A stretch of DNA of 59,146 nt from assembly GCA_047974805.1 (NCBI GenBank), contig JBKECS010000051.1, positions 1 through 59,146 on the forward strand. The letters run 5' to 3'. The translations under genes were made by a program, and so were the position numbers. Shown one piece after another: positions 26,778 through 35,684 of the stretch. The notes beneath the pieces are model-generated. The model was given only the letters and a program-made list of their open reading frames with translations. It searched no databases and was not told where the DNA came from. Source of the stretch: JAJXUB01 sp047974805. GTDB taxonomy: Bacteria; Actinomycetota; Actinomycetes; Actinomycetales; Dermatophilaceae. How positions within the stretch are numbered: the first letter of the stretch is position 1; every line of letters begins with the position of its first letter.

Positions 26778-28328
26778 GTGACCGTCGTCGAGTTCGTCCG
26801 GATGTCACGCCAGTATGCCTGGCTGATCATCGGGTCGGTGATCATCGCGTCCCTGCTGGCCTTCGGATATGCCAAGACGCGCCCGGTCCTCTACAGCGCC
26901 TCCTCGATCGGCTTCGTCACCGCCGGGACGAACGCCACCATGAGTGACGCTCTTCAAGGGAGTTCCCTGGCGCAGCAGAAGGCGATGACCTACCAGTCAC
27001 TGGTCACCACCACCCCGGTTGCCAAACGGGTGATCGCCAAGCTGAAATTGACAGACGTTACCCCCGCCGAAATTGCCGGTGGGTTCAGCGTCAACCCCTC
27101 GGCCGGGTCGCAGCAGATCACCTTCAACGCGGTCGCCTCCACCCCCGAGGCGGCACGAGACTATGCCAACGCGCTCGGCGAGGCGGTGGCAGCCGAGGTG
27201 GCGTCGCTGGAGAACGCCGCCAGCACAGGACAGCCCACGGCGACGTCGGATCCGAATGCCCCGGTTGTGAACACCTCCGTCGTCAAGGTCATCCCAACCC
27301 AACAGGCCGTGCTTCCGGCCGCCCCGTTCACCCCCAACATTCCCCGGATCGTGGGGACCGGTGCCGTCATCGGGCTGATCGCCGGATATCTCTTGGCCTT
27401 CATGCGCCGCCAGTTCGACTCGCGGATTCGCCACGCGGAAGACATCGAACAGGTCACCGAGGCCGGGGTGCTCGGCATCATCCCCCTGACCAACGAGCTC
27501 GAGGGCCGCAAGCGGGGTGGGTTCGGCAAGCTCGGCATCGCCTCAGAGTCATTGCGGCAGTTGCGCACCAACCTGCGCTTCGTCGACATCGACCACCATC
27601 CGCGGTCATTCGTCGTGACCAGCGCCAGCCCCGGCGAGGGCAAGTCCACGGTCTCGGTCAACCTTGCTCGGGTGCTCGCCGCATCAGGCCAGCGCGTTGT
27701 GCTCATCGACGGCGACTTGCGCCGCCCGGTCGTGCACACCGTCTTCGGGCTGGACGGCTCCGTCGGGCTGACCCACGTGCTGACTGGCGACATCGATGTC
27801 ACTGAGGCGATGCAAGACGGTGGCCACGATGACCTGAAGATCATCTCCTCGGGACGGATCCCGCCCAACCCGAGCGAGCTGGTCGGCTCCCAGCAGATGC
27901 GGCTGCTCGTCGAGCGCCTTTCGGAGGAATACATCGTCATCATCGATGCGCCGCCACTCCTGCCGGTCACCGACGCGGGCCTGTTGTCCGCGTTGTGTGA
28001 CGGGACTGTCCTGGTGCTGGCGTCGAAGAAAGTCCGGAAGGAACAGTTGGAGCTGTGCCTGAAGATCCTCGGCCAGGTCGGCGCCCGAGTCTTCGGTTGC
28101 GTGCTCAACATGGTGCCTCGACGAGGGATGAGCTCGGCCTATTACGGATACGGCTACGGCTACATCGCCTCCGGCGGAGACTACGACTACTACTCGTCCT
28201 CGTCGAAAAAGAAGGGGAAGCGCGTCAGCCGACGCCGCAGCAAGCGGTCGAAGAGCGAGCCGAGCGAGGGTGGCCGTCGCAGCAGTCGCTCGGGCCGACA
28301 GCGAGAGACGGAGTCCGTGGGACGCTAG
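26778..28328 (+). CDS. Wzz/BY-kinase fusion: polysaccharide chain-length regulator and tyrosine kinase
   Basis: Encodes 516 residues from GTG 26778 with caggag upstream. Membrane segments at about 14-30 and 190-209 bracket a Wzz-type extracellular domain. The cytoplasmic bacterial tyrosine kinase has Walker A SASPGEGKST (282-291), Walker A' VLIDGD (308-313) and Walker B VIID (387-390). The tail carries a cluster of eight tyrosines between residues 455 and 472 and then a Lys/Arg/Ser-rich end. Autophosphorylation of such clusters controls polymer length in this family. It faces the glycan operon tail to tail. Confidence 0.9.
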   Translation: MTVVEFVRMSRQYAWLIIGSVIIASLLAFGYAKTRPVLYSASSIGFVTAGTNATMSDALQGSSLAQQKAMTYQSLVTTTPVAKRVIAKLKLTDVTPAEIAGGFSVNPSAGSQQITFNAVASTPEAARDYANALGEAVAAEVASLENAASTGQPTATSDPNAPVVNTSVVKVIPTQQAVLPAAPFTPNIPRIVGTGAVIGLIAGYLLAFMRRQFDSRIRHAEDIEQVTEAGVLGIIPLTNELEGRKRGGFGKLGIASESLRQLRTNLRFVDIDHHPRSFVVTSASPGEGKSTVSVNLARVLAASGQRVVLIDGDLRRPVVHTVFGLDGSVGLTHVLTGDIDVTEAMQDGGHDDLKIISSGRIPPNPSELVGSQQMRLLVERLSEEYIVIIDAPPLLPVTDAGLLSALCDGTVLVLASKKVRKEQLELCLKILGQVGARVFGCVLNMVPRRGMSSAYYGYGYGYIASGGDYDYYSSSSKKKGKRVSRRRSKRSKSEPSEGGRRSSRSGRQRETESVGR

Positions 28329-28334
28329 ATCCGG

Positions 28335-29309
28335 TCAGCGGTTTGGCGGCGGATCCAAGTCGGCATTCACCATGGCAGCGACGATCTGCGCAAAGGACCG
28401 GGTCCGACGCCAGCCGAGGGTTGTTTCGATCCGAGTCGGGTCGCCTCGTAGTTCACCGGCGTCGGCGGGGCGGAAGAACGCAGGGTCGACCACGACATGA
28501 CGCTCCCAGTCCTCGATTCCGGCGGCGGAGAAAGCTGCAGTGACGAAGTCGCGGACACTGTGCGACACCCCGGTTGCGACGATGTAGTCATCGGCCCGCT
28601 CGTGACCGGCCGCCCGGACCATGGCATCGACGTAGTCCGGGGCCCACCCCCAGTCACGTCGCGCGTCCAGGTTGCCCAGCCGAAGCTGGTTCAGCTCGCC
28701 CTTCGCGACCAATGCCGCGCCCTGGGTGATCTTTCGGGTGACGAACTGTGGTCCGCGGCGAGGGGATTCGTGGTTGTACAGGATGAGGCTGCTGGCATGA
28801 AGCCCCTGGAGGCGGGATACTGCGACGGCCTGGTGGGCGAGAGCTTTTGCCACCCCATACGGGGTGATTGGGGCAACAGGGGTCGCCTCGGTTTGTGGCG
28901 CCACCGTCGGTTCGCCGAAGATCTCAGCGCTGGTGGCCTGGATGAACCGCACGGGATAGCCACGATCGTGCAGGTGCTGCGCGGCATGGAGCAGCGCCAC
29001 GCTGGACAGACCGGTGACCCGGGTGGTCAACACCGGGTCGGCCCAGGATTGGGCAACTGACGTCAGCCCACCGAGGTGGTAGATGTGGTCCGGCGCCAGG
29101 TCGGCGACCAACGAAACCAGCAGGGAGGCGTCCTCGAGGTCACCCGGGTGCGGCTGGACTCCGTTCGGCAATGCTGCCGGAGCGTCCGCGGGATGGGGTT
29201 GGATCAGCCCATGCACCTGCCAGCCGTCCGCGGTCAATCGTTCCGCCAGATAGCTGCCGTCTTGACCGGTCACCCCGGTGACCAGGGCGACCTTGCCGCT
29301 GTTCGGCAT
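28335..29309 (-). CDS. GDP-mannose 4,6-dehydratase-like SDR, paralogue 2
   Basis: Encodes 324 residues, the last gene of the minus-strand glycan operon. It is an extended SDR with TGVTGQDGSYL at the NAD site, the SAEIFG catalytic segment and a YGVAK Tyr-Lys pair. It keeps the Gmd hallmark NHESPRRGPQFVTRK and LGNLDARRDWGWAPDY. Gmd converts GDP-mannose to GDP-4-keto-6-deoxymannose. It is clearly related to the upstream neighbour but more diverged (SAE for SSE, Trp for Tyr in the DWG block), so it may have a different role, for example as a reductase. Confidence 0.8.
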   Translation of the reverse strand: MPNSGKVALVTGVTGQDGSYLAERLTADGWQVHGLIQPHPADAPAALPNGVQPHPGDLEDASLLVSLVADLAPDHIYHLGGLTSVAQSWADPVLTTRVTGLSSVALLHAAQHLHDRGYPVRFIQATSAEIFGEPTVAPQTEATPVAPITPYGVAKALAHQAVAVSRLQGLHASSLILYNHESPRRGPQFVTRKITQGAALVAKGELNQLRLGNLDARRDWGWAPDYVDAMVRAAGHERADDYIVATGVSHSVRDFVTAAFSAAGIEDWERHVVVDPAFFRPADAGELRGDPTRIETTLGWRRTRSFAQIVAAMVNADLDPPPNR

Positions 29310-29335
29310 ACGTCACGGCTCCTGGGCGGGGAGGA

Positions 29336-30316
29336 TCACCGGTCGCGCCGTAACTGGGCCAGGTCGGAGTCGACCATCATTCGGACCAACTCATCGAACG
29401 AGACCTTCGGTTGCCACCCGAGAACCCGCTTGGCCTTGCTCGCATCGCCGATGAGCACGTCGACTTCGGCCGGTCGCATGAACTGCGGGTCCTGGCGGAC
29501 GTAGCCCGACCAGTCCGACACCCCGATCTGGTCGAAGGCGATGTCGAGCAGATCCCGGATGGAGTGCGTCTGCCCGGTGGCGATGACGAAGTCGTCCCCC
29601 TGGGGCTGCTGCAGCATGAGCCGCATGGCTTCGACGTAGTCCCCGGCATATCCCCAGTCGCGCTTGGCGTCGAGGTTGCCCATGACGAGCTCCTCCTGCA
29701 GCCCGAGCTTGATCCGGGCCACAGCCTGCGACACCTTGCGGGTGACGAACTCCGGCCCGCGGCGGGGGGACTCATGGTTGAACAGGATGCCGGAGCTGGC
29801 ATGCATGCCGTAGGACTCGCGATAGTTGATGGTCATGTAGTGCCCGTACACCTTGGAGACTCCGTAGGGGGAGCGGGGCCATAGGAGTGTGGATTCCCGT
29901 TGCGGGGTCTCCTGCACCTTGCCGAACATCTCGCTGGAGCTGGCCTGATAGAACCGGATGGCCCCCGGGTCGTCCCCTGCGTGCAGCCGGACCGCATCGA
30001 GGATGTTGAGCACCCCCTTGCCGGTGACGTCGGTGGTCACGTGGGCGTTGTCCCAGGACCAGGCAACGAAGGACACCGCGCCAAGGTTGTAGACCTCACG
30101 GGGGTCGGCGGCCTTCATCGCGCGCATGAGGCTGGACAGGTCGGTCAGGTCACCGGTGTGCAGGGTGACGTCCGGGACGGTCTGGCGGACCAGATCGAGC
30201 TTGGGGTTGTTCTGCCCGCGGATGATGGCGTGGACGTCGTACCCCTTCGTCAGCAACAGCTCCGCGAGATAGAGGCCGTCCTGGCCGGTGATGCCGGTGA
30301 TGAGTGCTCGGGTCAT
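29336..30316 (-). CDS. gmd: GDP-mannose 4,6-dehydratase
   Basis: Encodes 326 residues. TGITGQDGLYLAELLL forms the NAD-binding start; SSSEMFG and SPYGVSK hold the catalytic Ser/Glu and Tyr-Lys; NHESPRRGPEFVTRK and MGNLDAKRDWGYAGDYVEAM are Gmd signatures. It makes GDP-4-keto-6-deoxymannose, the precursor of GDP-D-rhamnose, GDP-fucose and related sugars. The start overlaps the GT2 stop by 4 bases (30313-30316). It is closer to the family norm than the downstream paralogue. Confidence 0.92.
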   Translation of the reverse strand: MTRALITGITGQDGLYLAELLLTKGYDVHAIIRGQNNPKLDLVRQTVPDVTLHTGDLTDLSSLMRAMKAADPREVYNLGAVSFVAWSWDNAHVTTDVTGKGVLNILDAVRLHAGDDPGAIRFYQASSSEMFGKVQETPQRESTLLWPRSPYGVSKVYGHYMTINYRESYGMHASSGILFNHESPRRGPEFVTRKVSQAVARIKLGLQEELVMGNLDAKRDWGYAGDYVEAMRLMLQQPQGDDFVIATGQTHSIRDLLDIAFDQIGVSDWSGYVRQDPQFMRPAEVDVLIGDASKAKRVLGWQPKVSFDELVRMMVDSDLAQLRRDR

Positions 30317-31263
30317 GAGAGGGTGTGGCCTTCTTCGGGATGGGCGGGTTGTCGGTGGTCGGTTCGGGCACCCGCAGCGCTGGCGGTCTCCACGGCGAAG
30401 GCGACCATCTTCTCACTGACGGCGCGGGGGAGGTAGCGCAGGGCGTAATCGGCGGCATCTGCGAGTCGCTCGACACGGCGCCGGGTGAGGTGATCGGCGG
30501 CGCGACGTACCGAGGTGTTCCACAGGCTGCTTGGCGGCTCGTCGTCGGTGGCGGCCTCGGGGTGCAACGAAGTGAAGATCCGCCGGGCGCCGGCGGAGTC
30601 GAAGGCCCGGGTGGCTCGTGTCCGAACACTGGTGGAAGCGGCAAGGTGGTCCGCCTCGGCGCCTTCAACGGCGACGATGGGCACTCCCTCGCGATGGAGC
30701 CGATAGCCCCACTCGGCATCCTCCCAGCCATAGCCCGTGAAGGCTGCGTCGTAGGGCCCGATCTGCTCCCAGAGCCGTCGCGGCACGGACACGTTGCCGC
30801 CCCATAGGCGCCACGCCTGGGCCGTTTCGGACAATTCAGCCGTTATCGCCCGCATCCGGGCGATCCGGGGGCGGCCATACGCGTCGGCATACGGGCTATC
30901 CGGCAGGACGTCGGCGCAAAAGCCGATGACGCCGTTCGTCCTCCCGTCGTGGGCGGCGACATGGGCCGCCAACCAGGTCGGGCCGGGTTTGAGATCGTCA
31001 TCACACCGGATGAGGATCTCTCCGCTGGCCTGCGTGAATCCGGTGTTCAGCGCGGTGACACGCCCCTGGTTCTGCTCAAGAACGATGGCGTGGATGCGGT
31101 CATCGCCGTGATTGGCCACGATCTGCGGGCTGTCATCAACCCGGCCGTCGATGACCACCAGAACCTCGAAATCCGTATGCCCTTGGCCGCTGAGCGCGGC
31201 AAGCAACCCCGGGAGGTGGGCAGCCCCCCGAAAGCTCGGGACGACGATGCTGGCACCAGTCAT
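30313..31263 (-). CDS. Family 2 glycosyltransferase
   Basis: Encodes 316 residues from ATG 31263, in an ATGA overlap with the upstream GT4 stop. GT-A fold landmarks are SIVVPSFRGAAHL, VVIDG, the QNQGRVTALNTG segment, the metal-binding RCDDDL (DxD) and a GYGWEDAEWGYRL acceptor-side motif (ED). It adds one sugar from an NDP donor to the growing glycan. It lies between a GT4 and gmd in an unbroken coupled operon. Donor and acceptor cannot be told. Confidence 0.87.
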   Translation of the reverse strand: MTGASIVVPSFRGAAHLPGLLAALSGQGHTDFEVLVVIDGRVDDSPQIVANHGDDRIHAIVLEQNQGRVTALNTGFTQASGEILIRCDDDLKPGPTWLAAHVAAHDGRTNGVIGFCADVLPDSPYADAYGRPRIARMRAITAELSETAQAWRLWGGNVSVPRRLWEQIGPYDAAFTGYGWEDAEWGYRLHREGVPIVAVEGAEADHLAASTSVRTRATRAFDSAGARRIFTSLHPEAATDDEPPSSLWNTSVRRAADHLTRRRVERLADAADYALRYLPRAVSEKMVAFAVETASAAGARTDHRQPAHPEEGHTLS

Positions 31264-32327
31264 GCTGGCTCGGCGCTGGTGTTGTCGACGGGGAGGCCGA
31301 GGGAGTCCAGGACGCGAAGGAATCGCCGGGCACCGGCTTCGGGGGAGAAGTGCTGTTCCCACCGGCGTCTGGCAGCAAGGACGGGGTCGTCGTTGTCTCG
31401 GTCCCGCACGGTGAGGATCATTTGGGCCAGCGAATCGACATCTCCGGCAGGGACGATCCATGGGTGCTCGGTCCCGACGACCTCAGGCAGTGCCCCGGCG
31501 TCACTGACGATGAGGGGGATGCCGGCGGCCATGGCCTCCGCTGCGACGAGGCCAAAGGACTCAGGCCAGACGGCGGGAACCACCACCACATCTACCTGAC
31601 CAAGAAATGTCGTGCGTGAAACCCATCCCAACTTGTGGATCCGGCCGGGCAGAAGGCCCTGGGCCTGGTCGACGCTGCGGCGATCAGCGGGTGCCACGAA
31701 TCGGTCATCACCTGCGACGACCAATTCTGCGGCTCGCGTCGAATCTCTGTTTAATGCCTGAATTGCCTGGCAGAGCAAGGGAAATCCCTTGCCTACATTA
31801 AGGCGACCGCTGAACCCTACCCGCAGCGATGTCTGCTTCTTCGGCAACGCGGCCGCCGACGTAATTGGTACTGTCCAGTTCCACAGGACACGTGAGCCCG
31901 GAATCTCCCGGGCTAAGGAGTGGGACGGCACGTACGTGGCGGCTGCCGACAGACGAGCGGCCCTGGCCAGACTCCGCTGGGCCATTGTCCGTGGCACTTG
32001 ATGCAGGTGGACGATCCGTGCTGATCGCGCCATGGTGGCTGCCGCGGGAAGAAGACCGACGCACCAGGTGAGGGTGTCGCGGCCTGGCCGCCAGGTGGTC
32101 AATGCCTGAAAGTAGGACGGGCGCGTGGTGCCTGCGATCGTCTCCACCCGATGTCCCGCGCCAGCAGCGGCATCGAGGAGTTCACCGGCAGGTCCCACGA
32201 TGTCGACCTCCAAGCCGGCGCTGACGGCGACATCGGCCATGGCCAAGAGCATGACTTCGCCGCCCCCGATGGCTGCTTGGTTCGCCACCAAGGTCAATCC
32301 GCCGGCCGATGGATGCCTCCTCTTCAT
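31260..32327 (-). CDS. Family 4 glycosyltransferase
   Basis: Encodes 355 residues from ATG 32327, overlapping the acyltransferase stop by 4 bases. The open frame extends about 240 bases upstream with low-complexity sequence that belongs to the neighbouring gene. GT-B landmarks are GGGEVMLL near the N-terminus, RVGFSGRLNVGKGFPLL in the middle and PESFGLVAAEAMAAGIPLIVSD (EX7E) in the C-terminal donor domain. The last 20 residues are not conserved. Confidence 0.87.
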   Translation of the reverse strand: MKRRHPSAGGLTLVANQAAIGGGEVMLLAMADVAVSAGLEVDIVGPAGELLDAAAGAGHRVETIAGTTRPSYFQALTTWRPGRDTLTWCVGLLPAAATMARSARIVHLHQVPRTMAQRSLARAARLSAAATYVPSHSLAREIPGSRVLWNWTVPITSAAALPKKQTSLRVGFSGRLNVGKGFPLLCQAIQALNRDSTRAAELVVAGDDRFVAPADRRSVDQAQGLLPGRIHKLGWVSRTTFLGQVDVVVVPAVWPESFGLVAAEAMAAGIPLIVSDAGALPEVVGTEHPWIVPAGDVDSLAQMILTVRDRDNDDPVLAARRRWEQHFSPEAGARRFLRVLDSLGLPVDNTSAEPA

Positions 32328-33397
32328 GCGATCTTTACTCCTCGGCGGTCCCACCGGGCCCGCAGGCGGACCAGCAGGGCCTTCGCCGCGGCGGTGCCAC
32401 GGACCTCCCCAACTGTGTGGAACGCAGCTGCCACGAGGGATACGACCGCAAAAGCGACGATCATGGCGCCGATCCTGCCTATAACCGGGATGAGCGCGTG
32501 CATCACGACGATGGAGGTCAACGCGTGGGTGATGTAGAGGCTGTAGCTGATCCTGCCGTACCACTGTGCGGGACGGTTGAGCAGGATGGGGGTTGCCGGT
32601 CGGGCCACGACGACGAGGAATATGGTGACCACCACCAGGTCGGCAAGCGCGTATCGCCAGGAGTGCAATGCCCAGCCGAAAGCCACGGCCACGATGGCGC
32701 AGGCGAGAGCCAACCCGCGGTAGCGACGGTCTCCGGTCCTAGACAGATAGGCGAACATGCCGGCGCTAAAGAGTGGTGCCCACTCGGCCAAGGTGAGGTT
32801 GAGCAGCAGCTTGTAAGGCGTCGCGACAAGCTGAGGATCCAACCCGCGGGTGTGGGAGCCAGCGACCCCCACGACGACCATGGACAGGGTCAACCACGCC
32901 AAGGTTGTCAGTCGGACAACCTGACCGGTCAGTTTGCATCGGGTGAGGGCCAAAAGGAGCAGGATGAGCACGTAGAACTGCATCTCGATCGCCAGCGTCC
33001 AATAGACCTCGTCGACGTTGGGGACGAACAGCCATCGCTGCACCATGGTGTAGTTAGCCAGCCGATCGGCCCAACTCATCGCGGTCGCCGGGATGTTGAA
33101 GAGCAGCGAGAGAATGATTGACCAGGTGACGGCCATCCAATACACGGGATAGAGGCGGCTGGCGCGAGAAATAACGAAATCGCTCGGGCGGGTGGCCCGG
33201 GAGGCGGTCATGAGGATGACGTAGCCGCTGATCAAGAAGAACAGCTGCACACCGAAGGCACCCCAGCCTCCGTTGAACGGAGTGACGGACTCTCCCGGAT
33301 ACCGGCTGTCATATCCGCCGGCAAGGTGGGAGATGACGACCGCGACGGCGGCCAAGCCCCGAAGTCCATCCAACTCGCGAAAACGATGGGCGCTCAT
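32324..33397 (-). CDS. Acyltransferase family 3 (OafA-like) membrane protein
   Basis: Encodes 357 residues from ATG 33397 (ATGA overlap with the upstream gene). The start RFRELDGLRGLAAVAVVISH, the FGVQLFFLISGYVI segment and the SRASRLYPVYW motif are typical of integral membrane O-acetyltransferases. About ten membrane segments follow. It would O-acylate a sugar of the surface glycan. It resembles the plus-strand acyltransferase at 50621 in these same motifs. Confidence 0.88.
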   Translation of the reverse strand: MSAHRFRELDGLRGLAAVAVVISHLAGGYDSRYPGESVTPFNGGWGAFGVQLFFLISGYVILMTASRATRPSDFVISRASRLYPVYWMAVTWSIILSLLFNIPATAMSWADRLANYTMVQRWLFVPNVDEVYWTLAIEMQFYVLILLLLALTRCKLTGQVVRLTTLAWLTLSMVVVGVAGSHTRGLDPQLVATPYKLLLNLTLAEWAPLFSAGMFAYLSRTGDRRYRGLALACAIVAVAFGWALHSWRYALADLVVVTIFLVVVARPATPILLNRPAQWYGRISYSLYITHALTSIVVMHALIPVIGRIGAMIVAFAVVSLVAAAFHTVGEVRGTAAAKALLVRLRARWDRRGVKIA

Positions 33398-34608
33398 GTG
33401 ACCCTTCGCGGTGGCGAGGACTTCGCATATATCCGTGCCCAAGCGTCAGGCAACTTGGGGTCGCTGCGGTCGCTGGCGCGATAGTCCTTCAGGCGTAGCT
33501 TCACCGCATAGCCGACGACCAGCGCCCAGGAGGTGGTGGCGAACACCTCACCGAGCCTGGTCGCACACAGCAGCAGGGCCAGGGTGGCGGCCTCCACCAC
33601 ACGCACCTGCCACCCCGGCGATCCTCGGAAAAGACGCAATCCGAGGGCAGCGGTCAGCCCGGCAACGACGACCAGATAGGGCCAGCCACCTTCGACCCGC
33701 AAGGTCCAATAGGAGTTGTGGAAGAACCAGTTCAGATCGGCCAAGTGGACAAAGGCCTGGCCCAGGCCCTGCCCAAAGAACCCGGTCCCGTCGATCTTGG
33801 CTTGCGTCGCAGCGTCGATCCGGGCCCGAAGATCATCCGATCCCACCCGGTCGGCAAATGCGCCCGCCTGGGCGTAATTCTCTTCGAGGAAGCTCACCGC
33901 CCAGGCAGACCCCGCGACGGCAACCCAACGCATCAGTATCGGCAGGCGACCGCTGAAGGAGACCCACAGCACGCCGACAGCGAAGGCGGTCATGCTGGTT
34001 CGTGACCCGGTCCACCACAGAGCGCCGGAGATGAAGACGATCCATAGCGCTCGGTTTCGCGGGAGCGCAATCTGGGTGAGGAACAACAAGCCGACCGCGG
34101 CATACCACAGACCGGCGAGGTTCTTGTCTCCGAGCCAACCGGTCAGGTACCCGCCGTAGCGATCGGGGGTCAGGCCCAAGGCGAAGGCCGGCATATTGAG
34201 GACCAGACCGATGCTTGCCCCGGTGAGCATGGATTTCATCGGAAGCCTGCCACTGGCGATAAAGAAGACCAGCGCGACGTTGGCCCCCAGACGGATCATC
34301 CGGCGAATCCAATCGTCGGCAGGAACCCCGTAGGACAGCGACACGAACGCCAGATAGCCGGCCAAGAGGATTGCCACACCGATAAGGACGGCATAGGGGC
34401 CAAGTTCCCGCGCCGGGGGCCGGGAAAACCCGATGAGGCACAGCACGATGACGGCGACCTGCGATGTCGGCATGACGTAGCCGGGGATCGGTGCGGCCAT
34501 CGCGGCGGTCATGAAGAAGGCGACGGCGGCGACGGGGATCTCCACGTCTGACCACCACGATTGCTTGACCTCGCGACGCCGTTTGACTGCCCAGGGCGTG
34601 CTAGTCAT
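33394..34608 (-). CDS. O-antigen polymerase/ligase-like (Wzy/WaaL) membrane protein
   Basis: Encodes 404 residues with about ten hydrophobic segments and a periplasmic-type loop in the C-terminal half (QAGAFADRVGSDDLRARID region). The GSRTS motif in WWTGSRTSMTAFA and the HNSYWTLRVEGGWPYL segment are typical of O-antigen ligase/polymerase proteins. It probably polymerises or transfers lipid-linked repeat units, in line with a Wzz partner at 26778. Start and stop each overlap a neighbour by 4 bases. Confidence 0.78.
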   Translation of the reverse strand: MTSTPWAVKRRREVKQSWWSDVEIPVAAVAFFMTAAMAAPIPGYVMPTSQVAVIVLCLIGFSRPPARELGPYAVLIGVAILLAGYLAFVSLSYGVPADDWIRRMIRLGANVALVFFIASGRLPMKSMLTGASIGLVLNMPAFALGLTPDRYGGYLTGWLGDKNLAGLWYAAVGLLFLTQIALPRNRALWIVFISGALWWTGSRTSMTAFAVGVLWVSFSGRLPILMRWVAVAGSAWAVSFLEENYAQAGAFADRVGSDDLRARIDAATQAKIDGTGFFGQGLGQAFVHLADLNWFFHNSYWTLRVEGGWPYLVVVAGLTAALGLRLFRGSPGWQVRVVEAATLALLLCATRLGEVFATTSWALVVGYAVKLRLKDYRASDRSDPKLPDAWARIYAKSSPPRRVT

Positions 34609-35684
34609 GACGCCACCTCGGCGTAGGTGTCGGCGATCCGCTGGTTCATGTCTGCCACGGTAGGCCAGTCAGCAGGCAGCACCGGACGTTCCGCGATGGT
34701 GTCGGCTTGTCGAGCGAGGGCAGCGGCCACATCCATGGTGGCGTCGGGGTCGGCCAAGCACCGGTGGGGAAGGATCTCCGGGTTCCCACCCACCGGCGAT
34801 GCGACCACTCCCAGGCCGTTCACGACCGCGTCGAGCAGGGTGTAGGAGCAGTTTTCGAAGGCGGACAACTGGGCCACCACATCGTGGGTGGCCATGGCCT
34901 GGTCCGCATCGAGGAACCCGGGCAGGGTGACCTGATCGTCCAGACCATGGGATGCGACGGCAGCCTCCACGCGCGCTCGTTCGCAGCCCTCGCCGGCGAT
35001 GGTCAGCGTGGCATCTGATTGCTCAGCGACGACCTCGGCGAATGCCGCGACCAGGTCCGTCAGGCGCTTCTCCGGTGACAGTCGGGAGAGGCTGAGGTAA
35101 CGACGACCGGGCTGCCTGGCCGCAGCAGCCGCCGTGGCGGTGCGATCGATGCCGTTGGGGATAACCGTAATGGGTGCGTTCACGTGCCATTTCCGGCGCA
35201 TGACCGCAGCAGTGGCTCGGGAGACGGCGATGAGGGCGTGAAAGCGCCGCACCCGTAATTGGTGGGCTCGCGCACGGAGCGCCGCGCGGGCTTGGCTGCC
35301 GTGATAGACCAAATCATCGTCGGCGATGCCGTGCTCGGTGCTCACCCTTACGGCGTCGCGGGCACCGAGGGCAACGAGGAGGTCGGCATATGCCAGGTGT
35401 GAGTGGACGACCGCTGGACGCAACCTCGACACGGCATGGTGCACTTCTGAGAGGCCAGTTCTTATGCCGTGCTCCGGCCCAATCTTGGCGGGCAGGACTG
35501 CAACGCCCACCTGGCGTAGTTCCTGGACGATGGGGCCTTCGGGACAAAGCACAACCAGCCGCCAACCGGGGATGCCGGCCCGCGCGACGTCGAGCACGTG
35601 CCGTGCCACTCCGCCGACATCACCGACTGGAGTGACCCACAAAGCGATGGGTTGGCTACCGGCGAAGGAGGAGGTCAGAACCAT
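34605..35684 (-). CDS. Family 4 glycosyltransferase
   Basis: Encodes 359 residues. GT-B landmarks are WVTPVGDVGGVARHVLD, VHSHLAYADLLVALGAR, ITVIPNGID, RYLSLSRLSPEKRLTDLV and the C-terminal FENCSYTLLDAVVNGLGVVAS block, in which the second Glu of EX7E is replaced (a D lies near that position). It overlaps the NeuB fusion by 10 bases and the Wzy-like gene by 4. Its donor sugar is unknown. Confidence 0.87.
   Translation of the reverse strand: MVLTSSFAGSQPIALWVTPVGDVGGVARHVLDVARAGIPGWRLVVLCPEGPIVQELRQVGVAVLPAKIGPEHGIRTGLSEVHHAVSRLRPAVVHSHLAYADLLVALGARDAVRVSTEHGIADDDLVYHGSQARAALRARAHQLRVRRFHALIAVSRATAAVMRRKWHVNAPITVIPNGIDRTATAAAAARQPGRRYLSLSRLSPEKRLTDLVAAFAEVVAEQSDATLTIAGEGCERARVEAAVASHGLDDQVTLPGFLDADQAMATHDVVAQLSAFENCSYTLLDAVVNGLGVVASPVGGNPEILPHRCLADPDATMDVAAALARQADTIAERPVLPADWPTVADMNQRIADTYAEVAS

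Noticed and set aside
32328..32564. 79-residue N-terminal extension of the GT4 ending at 31260
   Set aside because: It overlaps the acyltransferase coding sequence; the ATGA start at 32327 fits the operon pattern.
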